From positions 124,001-188,000 of the forward strand of contig NZ_JBFDUZ010000005.1 of the NCBI RefSeq assembly GCF_040719145.1: a stretch of 64,000 bases of DNA. The letters run 5' to 3'. The stretch is from Paenibacillus sp. JQZ6Y-1 (GTDB taxonomy: Bacteria; Bacillota; Bacilli; Paenibacillales; Paenibacillaceae). Under the pieces are notes generated by a model that ran no database searches, was not told where the DNA came from, and saw only the letters and a list, made by a program, of their open reading frames with translations. A program made the translations under genes and the position numbers. Positions within the stretch are counted from its first letter, which is position 1. Each line of letters begins with the position of its first letter. Below are positions 37,074 through 45,586 of the stretch, in pieces.

Positions 37074-37757
37074 ATGAATGAAACAACCAATTTTAGCGAT
37101 GTGATCAAAAAAAGCTTTCTCCAGCTTGATTCCTTCAATCAGGTATCGTTTATTGAGATGTTTTGGAGCCTGCTGATCGCCTTTGGTCTGGGAATGCTAA
37201 TCTACTGGGTATATCGCAAATGCTATCGCGGTGTCGTGTACAGCCATAATTACAACGTCTCATTTGTGCTGATGACCATTATCACGGCGCTCATCATCAT
37301 GACGATCAGCAGCAATATCGTACTGTCGCTCGGTATGGTCGGCGCGCTCAGTATTGTACGTTTTCGTACTGCGGTCAAGGACCCGATGGACATCATGTTC
37401 ATGTTCTGGTCCATCTCCGCTGGTATCGCAACAGGTGCGACGTTGTACGCCTTTGCCATCGTTGGCTCGATTGTGATCATGCTAGTCATCTTCTTCATGG
37501 CACGCCGCCAAAGCAGCGATGCACCGTACTTACTGGTCATCCACTTCGACGACGAAGCTGCCGAGCCAGTGAAGATCGCACTACGCAAGCTGAAATACGT
37601 ACTCAAATCCAAAACAGTACGCAAAAATGTGACTGAGATGACGGTCGAAATTCGGCTCAAGGACCCAGACAATACGCAATTTATCAACGATCTGTCCAAT
37701 GTCAATGGAGTGTCGGACGTGGTGCTGGTCAGTTACAACGGGGATTATGCTCAGTGA
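37074..37757 (+). CDS. DUF4956 membrane protein, copy 1
   Basis: The 227-residue protein has about four transmembrane helices (within 20-150) with the family core motif GALSIVRFRTAVKDPMDI between helices. A cytosolic alpha/beta tail (about 155-227) looks ferredoxin-like. The DUF has no assigned function, but genes of this family repeatedly sit beside VTC-domain genes, as here twice. By analogy with the eukaryotic VTC complex it may move polyphosphate across the membrane; that is inference. It is the last gene of the pel-cotH-VTC unit and is followed by a terminator. Confidence 0.82.
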   Translation: MNETTNFSDVIKKSFLQLDSFNQVSFIEMFWSLLIAFGLGMLIYWVYRKCYRGVVYSHNYNVSFVLMTIITALIIMTISSNIVLSLGMVGALSIVRFRTAVKDPMDIMFMFWSISAGIATGATLYAFAIVGSIVIMLVIFFMARRQSSDAPYLLVIHFDDEAAEPVKIALRKLKYVLKSKTVRKNVTEMTVEIRLKDPDNTQFINDLSNVNGVSDVVLVSYNGDYAQ

Positions 37758-37833
37758 TGATGTGCTGCTAGTATAGGTAAACGTACGAATCCGGCGATAT
37801 AATGCTGGATTGGACAATGATATACAATGAAGT

Positions 37834-37886
37834 CAGGCTGACAAAAGGTGCGGAACCGAATCCGTACCTTTTGTCAGCCTTTATTT
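37834..37886 (+). terminator. Terminator of the pel-cotH-VTC transcription unit
   Basis: A 20-bp stem from AGGCTGACAAAAGGT to ACCTTTTGTCAGCCT (one mismatch inside) is followed by TTATTT. It lies 77 bases after the DUF4956 stop. Confidence 0.88.
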
Positions 37887-37992
37887 GTAGCTAGCATTGT
37901 TTGGACAGAATATAGATGAGCAGTAACAGCAATAGAAGTAGAAATTTAGAAGCAAGCGGTGTGATGCACGCTCAGGCTTCTATCGTGCACAA

Positions 37993-38580
37993 TCATACCG
38001 TACGAAAATAGCGATACACCTTGTCTAGCTTCTGCGCATGGCGCCCTTTCTTACTTTCCATATTGCCAAATTCAAAAAACTTCACTTTACGGATGCCAAT
38101 GTAGTTGAACAGCGCACGCTTCATCAGCAGTCGATGCGCATTGCCCAGCCAAAGCTGCAAATACCCAGTCGGTCCCTGCATCGTGGACACGCAGACGACC
38201 GATTTGCCTTTTAACAAGCATTCTGGCAGCAGATCGCCAGCTTTGCGATATTGAAAAGCAAACCCTGATGCCATCATCCGATCTATGAATCCCAGCAGCA
38301 TCGCTGGCGGACGTCCCCACCAGATCGGATACACAAATACCAGCTGATCCGCCCAGCGTACCTGTTCCCGATAATGATCCAACTCAGGATCAAGGTGCAT
38401 ATCGCGGCGACGCTTGTGATCGTTGAAGATTAGCGCTGGATTGAATTGATCAGCGTACAGATCAATCGTACGAATCTCGTCCACTGCCGGATTTTCCTGA
38501 TTACCACGAACGACCTGCTGCATCATTGTATAACAGAGACTATCGTGATTGGGATGAGTGTAAATAATGAGTGTTTTCAT
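37993..38580 (-). CDS. NAD(P)H-dependent quinone reductase, flavodoxin-like (MarR-controlled)
   Basis: The 195-residue flavoprotein has the Flavodoxin_2 fold signatures. IYTHPNHDSLCYTMMQQV is the FMN phosphate loop, VFVYPIWWGRPPAMLLGFID the central motif, and MQGPTGYLQLWLG the flavin-ring loop. Such enzymes do two-electron reduction of quinones or similar electrophiles. It is divergent from a MarR regulator, and two inverted copies of a 14-bp operator lie in the 124-base gap, so it is probably derepressed by reactive compounds. Confidence 0.9.
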   Translation of the reverse strand: MKTLIIYTHPNHDSLCYTMMQQVVRGNQENPAVDEIRTIDLYADQFNPALIFNDHKRRRDMHLDPELDHYREQVRWADQLVFVYPIWWGRPPAMLLGFIDRMMASGFAFQYRKAGDLLPECLLKGKSVVCVSTMQGPTGYLQLWLGNAHRLLMKRALFNYIGIRKVKFFEFGNMESKKGRHAQKLDKVYRYFRTV

Positions 38581-38598
38581 AGGAAACGCTCCTTTTAG

Positions 38599-38653
38599 TT
38601 ATCATTTGATAAATAAAATATAGCAGTATGTCTATTTACTTGTCAAATGATAA
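38599..38653. promoter_or_regulatory. Paired MarR operators between the reductase and marR genes
   Basis: TTATCATTTGATAA at 38599-38612 and, inverted, TTGTCAAATGATAA at 38640-38653 differ at one position. They flank the divergent promoters 41 bases apart centre to centre, about four helical turns. This is a typical arrangement for a MarR-family autorepressor that also controls the divergent gene. Confidence 0.65.
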
Positions 38654-38704
38654 TTGTTTTATGATAACCTCTCTGGTATGTTGGTGAAAGAAAGAGGTGA
38701 TCGT

Positions 38705-39133
38705 ATGCAAGGTTCTACACTGTTTCGTCAATTGATCAACTTCATCACATCCGTGCATAACGCTACGGCTGCTATGTCCTCCGAGATTCGACTGGATCAT
38801 GTCACGCCGATTCAATATAAAATACTCGAATATCTCGCTGTCAGTCAGCCGCAAACGCCTAGCGCCATCAGCGACTGCATGCACATGTCCATGCCCAATA
38901 CGAGCCGCGAACTGCGTAAGCTGATTGAAAAAGGGCTGTGTGAAAAGCTATCCGATCCCAACGACCGTCGTAAACAGCTGTTCCGCCTGACTGCTGTTGG
39001 AACGGAATGGATCAACGGTATCTTCGCTCAGATTGAAGTGAAGTTCAACGAGCGAACCAAGGGGCTAGATGCGCAGGAGCGGCAGGAATTGGAGCAAGCG
39101 TTGCAGTTATTGCAGCGGAAGGTGTTTTATTAA
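38705..39133 (+). CDS. MarR-family transcriptional regulator
   Basis: The 142-residue protein has the MarR winged-HTH layout. The N-terminal dimer helix is followed by LDHVTPIQYKILEYLAVSQP, the recognition region MHMSMPNTSRELRKLIEKGL and the wing LSDPNDRRKQLFRLTAVG. ATG 38705 follows AAGAGGTGATC; the longer reading from 38654 would begin inside the operator. It most likely represses itself and the divergent quinone reductase. No Cys-based redox switch is obvious, apart from Cys residues near the HTH (SDCMHM, KGLCEKL). Confidence 0.9.
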   Translation: MQGSTLFRQLINFITSVHNATAAMSSEIRLDHVTPIQYKILEYLAVSQPQTPSAISDCMHMSMPNTSRELRKLIEKGLCEKLSDPNDRRKQLFRLTAVGTEWINGIFAQIEVKFNERTKGLDAQERQELEQALQLLQRKVFY

Positions 39134-39165
39134 AAGGGAGTTTATTGAGTGGGATGAGAAATGAA

Positions 39166-39213
39166 CAAAAGCCGCCCTTCTGCTGTGAATACAGCGTAGA
39201 AGGACGGCTTTTT
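39166..39213. terminator. Bidirectional terminator between marR and the anti-sigma gene
   Basis: AAAAGCCGCCCTTCT pairs with AGAAGGACGGCTTTT (one mismatch), flanked by A and T tracts on both strands, between convergent genes. Confidence 0.85.
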
Positions 39214-39273
39214 GCTATACAACAAAAATTACTACACGATACAAATAGAATGTTTATATCGTGTTTTAGACTA

Positions 39274-40836
39274 TCATTTACTATTGCTTGGAATCGGTAT
39301 TTGGGGTAGATAGTTCATCTTGTCTATTGTATAGTACAGCTCTGTTTTCGTACCTTTCAGCTTTGCTTTATCATACGTGATGATATATTGTCCGTTTACT
39401 GCTAGATCTGGATTCACGGTGGTAGCATAGACACCATTCTGTTCGCGTTTGCTATTCGGTTGCTCATACCAGAGTGAATAGACAACCTGATACAACTGGT
39501 AAGGCTCGCCCGGTATCACATGTAGGATTATTTGATCATCATTTTCTTGAATGTTTGTAATGCTTATACTCCCTGTTGAACCCATATCTAGTTGAATCGG
39601 TCGCTCTGCACTTGGTTTGTTTTTCATAGAGATAGAATGAATTTGCTGATCAGATGTCTCGCTAAAATACCACGGTATTAGAGTTAATCCCGTTGCTTCA
39701 GTTGGTAGAGCATCATATTCGGAATGTTTATCATCTGGAGAACCTGTACTTTGCGGGTTTTCACGATACACATTCCCCTCCGAATCAGTCAACATATACA
39801 GAATGTATTGATTATGATTCCGCTGCTTCCAGTCTGGATACCCGTCTAATTTAACATGAACATATGTGGCAAGCGGCGTTGACGTTGCTTCTACTTTATC
39901 AAAAGCAATGCCCTGTCCCGTGGATATACGCTTAGGAATAGCATAACGATCGAGCTTCGACGTACGTGTCGCATTCACATGATATATAAATGGCTGATTT
40001 GTCATATGTTTAAGCGTAATCCGAATATTCATATCTACCGTTTTAGGGTTAGTTTCGTATCCATCCATCCGTCCACTTGAATCATTCTTTCCTTGTAACA
40101 CCTCTGGAATGAGATCATACACCATTGCATAGTTGGCATGGTTCTGATCGATCACTTGTCTGTGGAATATATTCTGTTTTTGCTCTGCGGTTGCATTTAA
40201 ATCGAGAGGCAAAGTAGCATTTTTACCATTCACAATAACCTCTACCTTCTCAATCTCTGCATTCTTCTGCTCCGTCTGCTGACTTACTTCCAGCCTCAGC
40301 TTACTTCCGTCGTATACCAGCGATTCCAGCGTCATCGTCACACCATTTTGCTGAATCGTTGGTTTGGCATTTTCTTCTCGCTCGTCTGCTGTCTGCCAGC
40401 CCATTTCCGAGGTGAAGCGGTACACATATTCCGTTCCCGGAATCTGCTTGAGCGAACGCGCCATATCGGCAGAGAAGAACCCGCTGCCCAGCACTCCGCC
40501 TACACCGATGACGAGCACGGCAGCAGCAGTCATACTCTGCCAAATCCAGCGGTGACGCTTGCGCTTACGCTCTGGCTGTGCAGTCATGACATCATCCGCC
40601 GCGGGCAATACAGACAATGAACCATCCTCATATCCAGCGCCATGATCTTTCATCTGCGGTACAGACGTGTTCGACGGTGAAGACATGGCGAGATCGTCGC
40701 GAATCTGCTGTGCCGTCCGGCGCTGCCCAATCTGCCCATATATATGCTGCAAACGTGCCTCTATTTCCGGTGGCATCTGTTCTGCTTCGTCACGTCCACG
40801 TTCTCTCAGCAGTTGATCTAGCTTATCGGTTTTCAT
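39274..40836 (-). CDS. DUF4179-type anti-sigma factor, membrane protein
   Basis: The 520-residue protein has a cytoplasmic N-terminal segment (about 1-95), one transmembrane helix (WQSMTAAAVLVIGVGGVLGS, about 98-118) and a large extracytoplasmic part. The extracytoplasmic part begins with a DUF4179-like region (NGVTMTLESLVYDGSKLRLE). Its start overlaps the end of the ECF sigma factor gene by 14 bases, the usual sigma/anti-sigma coupling. The signal sensed is unknown. It is transcribed after the sigma gene and ends before the bidirectional terminator at 39166. Confidence 0.82.
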   Translation of the reverse strand: MKTDKLDQLLRERGRDEAEQMPPEIEARLQHIYGQIGQRRTAQQIRDDLAMSSPSNTSVPQMKDHGAGYEDGSLSVLPAADDVMTAQPERKRKRHRWIWQSMTAAAVLVIGVGGVLGSGFFSADMARSLKQIPGTEYVYRFTSEMGWQTADEREENAKPTIQQNGVTMTLESLVYDGSKLRLEVSQQTEQKNAEIEKVEVIVNGKNATLPLDLNATAEQKQNIFHRQVIDQNHANYAMVYDLIPEVLQGKNDSSGRMDGYETNPKTVDMNIRITLKHMTNQPFIYHVNATRTSKLDRYAIPKRISTGQGIAFDKVEATSTPLATYVHVKLDGYPDWKQRNHNQYILYMLTDSEGNVYRENPQSTGSPDDKHSEYDALPTEATGLTLIPWYFSETSDQQIHSISMKNKPSAERPIQLDMGSTGSISITNIQENDDQIILHVIPGEPYQLYQVVYSLWYEQPNSKREQNGVYATTVNPDLAVNGQYIITYDKAKLKGTKTELYYTIDKMNYLPQIPIPSNSK

Positions 40837-41368
40837 GCGTACGTCCCTCCTCGTCTTCTCCGCCGATCCAGCGGGATAGTAGCTTGCGTGTACGATGCAA
40901 TCTCGTTTTGGCTGTACTCTCGGTAATGCCGAGAATGTCGGCGACCTGTTTTAACGGAATATCCTGAAAATAATGCAAAATAATCAACTGTCGCTTGTCT
41001 TCCTCCAATTGATCCACCACTTGCCGCATATCCACATCGTCATATGTACCAACGGCGATGTTCACCGTCGGTCTGATTTCGGAAAAAGGAATGACCCGCT
41101 GGCGTTTGCGCAATACGTGATTGCATTCATTGATCAGGATGCGAATGATCCATGTCTCAAAAAATATCGCTTCGCGTAGCTGCGGCAACGATTCATACGC
41201 CTTGATCACCGTCTCCTGCATCACATCCACTACATCCTCCTGCCGCTTCACCATCGCACTGGCAATACGGTATAGTCGAAGCTCCATATGCTTCATCAGC
41301 CGCAAAAATGCCTGCTCATCCCCACGCCGAGCTAGCCCGACCTGTTGTTGTACATCCTGTTCGTCCAA
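40823..41368 (-). CDS. ECF-type RNA polymerase sigma factor (SigV/SigW-like)
   Basis: The 181-residue protein contains sigma region 2 (YRIASAMVKRQEDVVDVMQE, TWIIRILINECNHVLRK) and region 4 (RQLIILHYFQDIPLKQVADI, TESTAKTRLHRTRKLLSRWI). I place the start at a TTG (41368) because AAGGTGG lies 7 bases upstream and the protein then begins at the usual ECF position. The longer ATG reading from 41503 has no RBS and a non-family N-terminus. It is coupled to the DUF4179 anti-sigma gene. The regulon cannot be predicted from this window. Confidence 0.88.
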   Translation of the reverse strand: MDEQDVQQQVGLARRGDEQAFLRLMKHMELRLYRIASAMVKRQEDVVDVMQETVIKAYESLPQLREAIFFETWIIRILINECNHVLRKRQRVIPFSEIRPTVNIAVGTYDDVDMRQVVDQLEEDKRQLIILHYFQDIPLKQVADILGITESTAKTRLHRTRKLLSRWIGGEDEEGRTHENR

Positions 41369-41540
41369 TGGTTGTCCACCTTCTCTCTTTGTGACATTGG
41401 CACCGTGTTCCCTGCGCGCCTTCCCTATTCCGTTTTGATCTGCCGTGCAGCGCAATATCATCCCAATATAACCCAATATTTGAAATTCTATCATTAGATA
41501 CACGGGAATGCCGAAAGGTTACATCTCTTTATAAAAAAAT

Positions 41541-41579
41541 AAAAAACAGCCATCCGCGTGTATACGGATAGCTGTTTTA
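41541..41579 (-). terminator. Terminator after the SDR gene
   Basis: On the minus strand AAAACAGCTATCCG pairs with CGGATGGCTGTTTT and a long T-run follows (TTTTTTATTTT). It lies 86 bases downstream of the epimerase-like gene. Confidence 0.8.
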
Positions 41580-41664
41580 TGATGGAAATGGGATAGTGAC
41601 AACATGTGCTCAGCTGACGACGCTGCACTACTTATTATATTCTAGAGTCGCCCACGCTTAGCAC

Positions 41665-42708
41665 TTACTGATCACCTGATCCATTAAAATTCCCCTTTTT
41701 CACTGTAGCAATCGCCTGTTCCAGCGCGGCAATCACACGGTCAGTCCAATCGTCGAACGCTGGATCTTCCTTTTGCAGCTCAGGATGGTCCAAAATATAC
41801 TGCACTGCGCGCTTCAGACCCTGATCTGCACGAATTGTGGCGGTGAAGCCCGGTACTAGACGCTTCAGCTTGCTATTGTCGAACACGACGCTGTTCGCTT
41901 TGTCACCGAGCAGACTGCCGCGATAATCCTGATCGCTGCATGCATCAAGGAATTCGGACGATACATGCACTGCCTTCAGCTCCACGCCAAGCGCAGACGC
42001 GATAATCTCGTGAATCTGGTTCCATGTGACCGACTCGTCCGACATAATATTCACCGCTTCGCCAATCGCGTGAATATTGCCCATCAGCCCGATAAAGCCT
42101 TTGGCAAAATCATCGCTGTGCGTCAGCGTCCAAAGCGATGTTCCATCGCCATGAATAATGACTGGCTTGCCATCTAGCATCCGGCGCGCCAGCTGCCAAC
42201 TGGATTGACCACCATGTACACCAACCGGCAGCGAACGGTCGCTGTATGTATGGCTCGGTCGTACAATCGTTACTGGGAAGCCCTGCTCCCGATATTGCTT
42301 CATCAGGTAATCCTCGCAAGCAATCTTGTTGCGCGAATATTCCCAGTATGGGTTGGACAACGGCGTGCCTTCATTGATCCGGTAATCTGACAAAGGCTTC
42401 TGGTAAGCCGAAGCAGAGCTAATAAATATAAACTGTTTGGTTTTACCCGCAAACAGACGATAATCTCGTTCCAGTTGATCCGGTGTAAACGCAATAAAAT
42501 CCGCCACCACATCAAATGCCAAATCTTCAATCAACGTAGCGACATGCTGCTCGTCATGGATGTCCCCTTGCAGCAGATGCCCCCCATCCGGCAAGCCGGT
42601 GTTACGATTACCCCGATTAAGCAAATACAATTCATGTCCTTGCTCCAACAACTGTTTGGAAATAGACTCACTAATCGTGCCTGTGCCTCCAATAAATAAC
42701 GCTTTCAT
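41665..42708 (-). CDS. Extended SDR / NAD-dependent epimerase-like protein
   Basis: The 347-residue protein has a Rossmann start (MKALFIGGTGTISESISKQL), the acidic end of strand 2 in LNRGNRNTG, FISSASAYQKP with the catalytic Ser, and EYSRNKIACED carrying YxxxK. TIVRPSHTYSDRSLP and HGDGTSLWTLTHSDDFAKGF are typical of extended SDRs with sugar or isoflavone-type substrates. The substrate is unknown. ATG 42708 follows TTGGAGGTG; the longer reading lacks an RBS. It is a single gene ending at the terminator at 41541. Confidence 0.85.
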   Translation of the reverse strand: MKALFIGGTGTISESISKQLLEQGHELYLLNRGNRNTGLPDGGHLLQGDIHDEQHVATLIEDLAFDVVADFIAFTPDQLERDYRLFAGKTKQFIFISSASAYQKPLSDYRINEGTPLSNPYWEYSRNKIACEDYLMKQYREQGFPVTIVRPSHTYSDRSLPVGVHGGQSSWQLARRMLDGKPVIIHGDGTSLWTLTHSDDFAKGFIGLMGNIHAIGEAVNIMSDESVTWNQIHEIIASALGVELKAVHVSSEFLDACSDQDYRGSLLGDKANSVVFDNSKLKRLVPGFTATIRADQGLKRAVQYILDHPELQKEDPAFDDWTDRVIAALEQAIATVKKGNFNGSGDQ

Positions 42709-42969
42709 GTTTGCACCTCCAACGTAATGGATCGGTCTGGGCTTACCTTTTAACGATAGCACTCCTGCGCAGCCGTTACAAATGATTCCTCACTTTCCGA
42801 TACTATACACAGGGTTATCTTAAAATTGGGACTTTACTTCCTGTTGAAGGTTCATATATGTTAATCAAGAACCCCTCACTCCATTGTTAGCAATGGAGGT
42901 TGCGTTTGCAGAGGGATACAGGCAGTTCATTGACGAATGTAGCCTGTCAGTCAGGAAAGGGGATTGTGC

Positions 42970-43629
42970 ATGAACAGCCAGATACCGGCGGATACAGCAG
43001 CAAAGCAAAAAGAACCACGCGCCGCCAGAGAATTTAAACAATGGGCGATTATGCTTGTCGTTGTCGTACTGGTCGCATTGCTAGTACGCACCTTGTTATT
43101 CGAGTCATTCGAGGTACAGGGACATTCGATGGAGCCGAATTTTCATAATAATGAGCGAATCATTGTAAACAAGATCGTCTATGATCTGCATCCACCCCAA
43201 CCGGGCGATGTGATCGTCCTCAAGGTGCCTTCCCATCATAGCGATTTTATTAAACGCGTCATTGCAGTTGGTGGAGATAAGGTGAGCGTCAATGGCGATA
43301 CCGTTACCGTAAACGGCAAAAAGCTGGATGAGTCGTACATTGCTGCCGCAGTTGCCGATGCTGAGAAGCAGGGCAGCGCGTATAACATCAACAACTTTCC
43401 GACGACCGAGATTCCTGATGGCACTGTACCGAATGGCTACCTGTTCGTGATGGGCGACAATCGCTCCCATAGCGAGGACAGCCGTATGATCGGCTACGTG
43501 CCAGTCAGCGACGTGATCGGACGTGCGGACGTGATCTTATGGCCCGCCGCCAACATGCAGCTGGTCAAATCCGGCGAAGCAAACCGAGTGGTCAGCGCCT
43601 CCACCTCAGACACAGAAACAAGCAACTAA
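42970..43629 (+). CDS. lepB: Type I signal peptidase
   Basis: The 219-residue protein has one N-terminal membrane helix (about 25-43) and the Ser/Lys dyad of Gram-positive signal peptidases. S53 lies in VQGHSMEPNF and K95 in FIKRVIAVGGD; the later box MGDNRSHSEDSRMIGYV is complete. It cleaves Sec signal peptides outside the membrane. An insert of about 25 residues (AVADAEKQGSAYNINNFPTT) and a Ser/Thr-rich C-terminal tail are unremarkable variations. The start at 42970 follows AAAGGGG at 7 bases. Confidence 0.95.
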   Translation: MNSQIPADTAAKQKEPRAAREFKQWAIMLVVVVLVALLVRTLLFESFEVQGHSMEPNFHNNERIIVNKIVYDLHPPQPGDVIVLKVPSHHSDFIKRVIAVGGDKVSVNGDTVTVNGKKLDESYIAAAVADAEKQGSAYNINNFPTTEIPDGTVPNGYLFVMGDNRSHSEDSRMIGYVPVSDVIGRADVILWPAANMQLVKSGEANRVVSASTSDTETSN

Positions 43630-43659
43630 GCCGTCCACAATAGCATCTGATTTCAAACC

Positions 43660-43689
43660 AAAAAGAGCAGCCAATGGCTGCTCTTTGCT
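43660..43689. terminator. Bidirectional terminator between lepB and the LLM oxidoreductase gene
   Basis: AAAGAGCAGCC pairs with GGCTGCTCTTT over a three-base loop, between convergent genes. Confidence 0.8.
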
Positions 43690-43699
43690 ATATTCTACA

Positions 43700-43727
43700 T
43701 TTCGGATTTCGGATTTCGGATTTCGGA
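43700..43727. repeat. Four perfect tandem copies of a 7-bp unit (TTTCGGA)
   Basis: TTTCGGA is repeated four times without change just after the terminator and four bases before the end of the LLM oxidoreductase gene. It is short and non-coding, and a candidate variable-number locus. Confidence 0.9.
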
Positions 43728-43731
43728 AAAA

Positions 43732-44808
43732 TTATGCCTGTCCGCCTTGCTGATTACCCGTTTCTGCTTCCCAGCGAGCGATTTCTTCACGTACGATCGG
43801 TGCGACTTCTTTACCCAGCAGTTCGACCGCTCGCAGTACATCATCATGATTAGACATCGTGCCAACCGGAGTATGCAGCATAAAGCGAGTAATGCCGACG
43901 TTTTTGCGCAGATGAATAATTTTCTTCGCAACGGTATCCACATCGCCAACATACAGCGCACCTTCAAAGCTGCGCGCCGCATCGAACGAAGCGCGCGTAT
44001 ATGGTCCCCAGCCGCGCTCACGACCAAGCTGGCTCATCGCTGCTTGCGTAGAAGGGAAGAATTTATCCGCCGCGATGTCATTGCTATCCGCGATAAAGCC
44101 GTGCGAGTGCGATGCTACGGATAGCTTGGATTTGTCGTGTCCAGCATGGGCTGCCGCTTTGTAATACAGCTCAACCAGCGGTGCGAATTGAGTAGGATGA
44201 CCGCCGATAATCGCCAGTACGAGCGGTAGACCGAGCAAGCCTGCGCGTACGACGGATTCGGTGTTACCGCCGCTACCGATCCATACTGGCAGTGGGTCTT
44301 GTACCGGACGTGGATAGACGCCGCGACCTTCGATCGCCGGACGATGACCGCCTTTCCAGTTTACGATTTCCGAATCACGAATTTGCAGCAGCAGCTCCAG
44401 CTTCTCGTCGAACAGCGTGTCATAGTCGTCGAGATCATAGCCAAACAGTGGGAACGATTCGATAAACGAACCGCGTCCTGCCATAATCTCAGCGCGACCG
44501 TTGGAGATTGCGTCAAGTGTTGAGAACTCCTGAAATACCCGTACAGGATCAGCGGAGGACAGCACCGTTACCGCACTGGTCAGACGAATGCGCTCTGTTT
44601 GCGAAGCCGCTGCTGCCAAAATAACCGCTGGAGCGGATGCCGCGTAATCTGCGCGATGATGCTCACCAACGCCAAAGATGTCCAGACCCACTTTGTCCGC
44701 CAATACGATCTCATCCACCACTTGGCGAATGCGCTCCGCATGACTGATTACCTTGCCTGTTTCTGTATCGGCTGTTGTTTCTACAAACGTACTGATGCCT
44801 ATTTCCAT
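43732..44808 (-). CDS. LLM-class flavin-dependent oxidoreductase (luciferase-like)
   Basis: The 358-residue protein is a bacterial-luciferase-like TIM barrel. MEIGISTFVETT is strand 1, DIFGVGEHHRADYAASAPAV the strand-3 active-site region, IRLTSAVTVLSSADPVRVFQ the following strand, RAEIMAGRGSFIESF the flavin phosphate site and PVWIGSGGNTESVVRAG the C-terminal flavin motif. Such proteins are monooxygenases or F420/FMN oxidoreductases; substrate unknown. It is a single gene ending at the terminator at 43660. Confidence 0.9.
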   Translation of the reverse strand: MEIGISTFVETTADTETGKVISHAERIRQVVDEIVLADKVGLDIFGVGEHHRADYAASAPAVILAAAASQTERIRLTSAVTVLSSADPVRVFQEFSTLDAISNGRAEIMAGRGSFIESFPLFGYDLDDYDTLFDEKLELLLQIRDSEIVNWKGGHRPAIEGRGVYPRPVQDPLPVWIGSGGNTESVVRAGLLGLPLVLAIIGGHPTQFAPLVELYYKAAAHAGHDKSKLSVASHSHGFIADSNDIAADKFFPSTQAAMSQLGRERGWGPYTRASFDAARSFEGALYVGDVDTVAKKIIHLRKNVGITRFMLHTPVGTMSNHDDVLRAVELLGKEVAPIVREEIARWEAETGNQQGGQA

Positions 44809-44980
44809 GAGTCAAAATCCTCCTTGAAGTTGTATATATTCGATCACGTCAATGGAGACGTGCAGATTCATATGCAAGATCCATCCAAAATATCTTTATT
44901 TCGAAATATTAATTATCTTTATTTAAAACTATTTCGCGCTGTATTGCAAGCGTTTATTGGAAATCGATCACTATCTAAAC

Positions 44981-45027
44981 AAAAAAGCCTGCCATATCCA
45001 CTCCATCGAGCGATATGGCAGGCTTTT
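44981..45027 (-). terminator. Terminator after the yjdM gene
   Basis: On the minus strand AAAAGCCTGCCATATC pairs with GATATGGCAGGCTTTT over 16 bp and TTTTTT follows. It is 7 bases beyond the yjdM stop codon. Confidence 0.88.
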
Positions 45028-45033
45028 GTATAA

Positions 45034-45381
45034 TCAGGCTTTTTTCACAAATTCCGATTTGAGTTTCATCGCGCCGAAGCCGTCGATTTTGCAGTCGATG
45101 TTGTGGTCGCCTTCTTCGATCAGGCGGATACTTTTGACGCGTGTACCGATCTTCAGAACGGATGAGCTTCCTTTAACCTTGAGGTCTTTGATAACCGTTA
45201 CGCTGTCGCCGTCCTGTAGGATATTTCCGTTGGCATCGCGGACGACAAATGACTCTTCCGCTCCATTGGACTCAGCGCCCGGTGTCCATTCGTGTCCACA
45301 TTCTGGGCAGACCAGCAGACCCGTTCCGTCCTCATACGTGTAGGCGGAGTTACATTCCGGGCAATTTGGTAATTCGTTCAT
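45034..45381 (-). CDS. yjdM: Zinc-ribbon protein YjdM (PhnA family)
   Basis: The 115-residue protein has an N-terminal zinc ribbon ([13 protein letters not shown] followed by CPECGHEW) and a C-terminal PhnA/YjdM domain with [20 protein letters not shown]. It is often labelled alkylphosphonate utilisation protein, but it does not take part in C-P cleavage. Its function is unknown. ATG 45381 follows GGAGAAG; an in-frame ATG nine codons upstream is less likely. Confidence 0.9.
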   Translation of the reverse strand: MNELPNCPECNSAYTYEDGTGLLVCPECGHEWTPGAESNGAEESFVVRDANGNILQDGDSVTVIKDLKVKGSSSVLKIGTRVKSIRLIEEGDHNIDCKIDGFGAMKLKSEFVKKA

Positions 45382-45586
45382 ATTCACTTCTCCATTCGTG
45401 ATTTTCATGCGCCTATTTTCCCACAGACTGTATCATCTGGCAATGTCGGATATTTCCATTCAAATTGCAGATATTTTTGGAAAAGTAGCAATTATTCCCT
45501 GAATGCAGCATAGATCTGATTCCCAACACATACACAGGTGGTATACATGAAAGAACGACAAAACGAGCGACGAAAGGGAGGATGGC

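Noticed and set aside
41369-41503. 45-residue N-terminal extension of the ECF sigma factor
   Set aside because: No RBS at 41503 and no sigma-like sequence; the TTG at 41368 has a good RBS and fits the family start.
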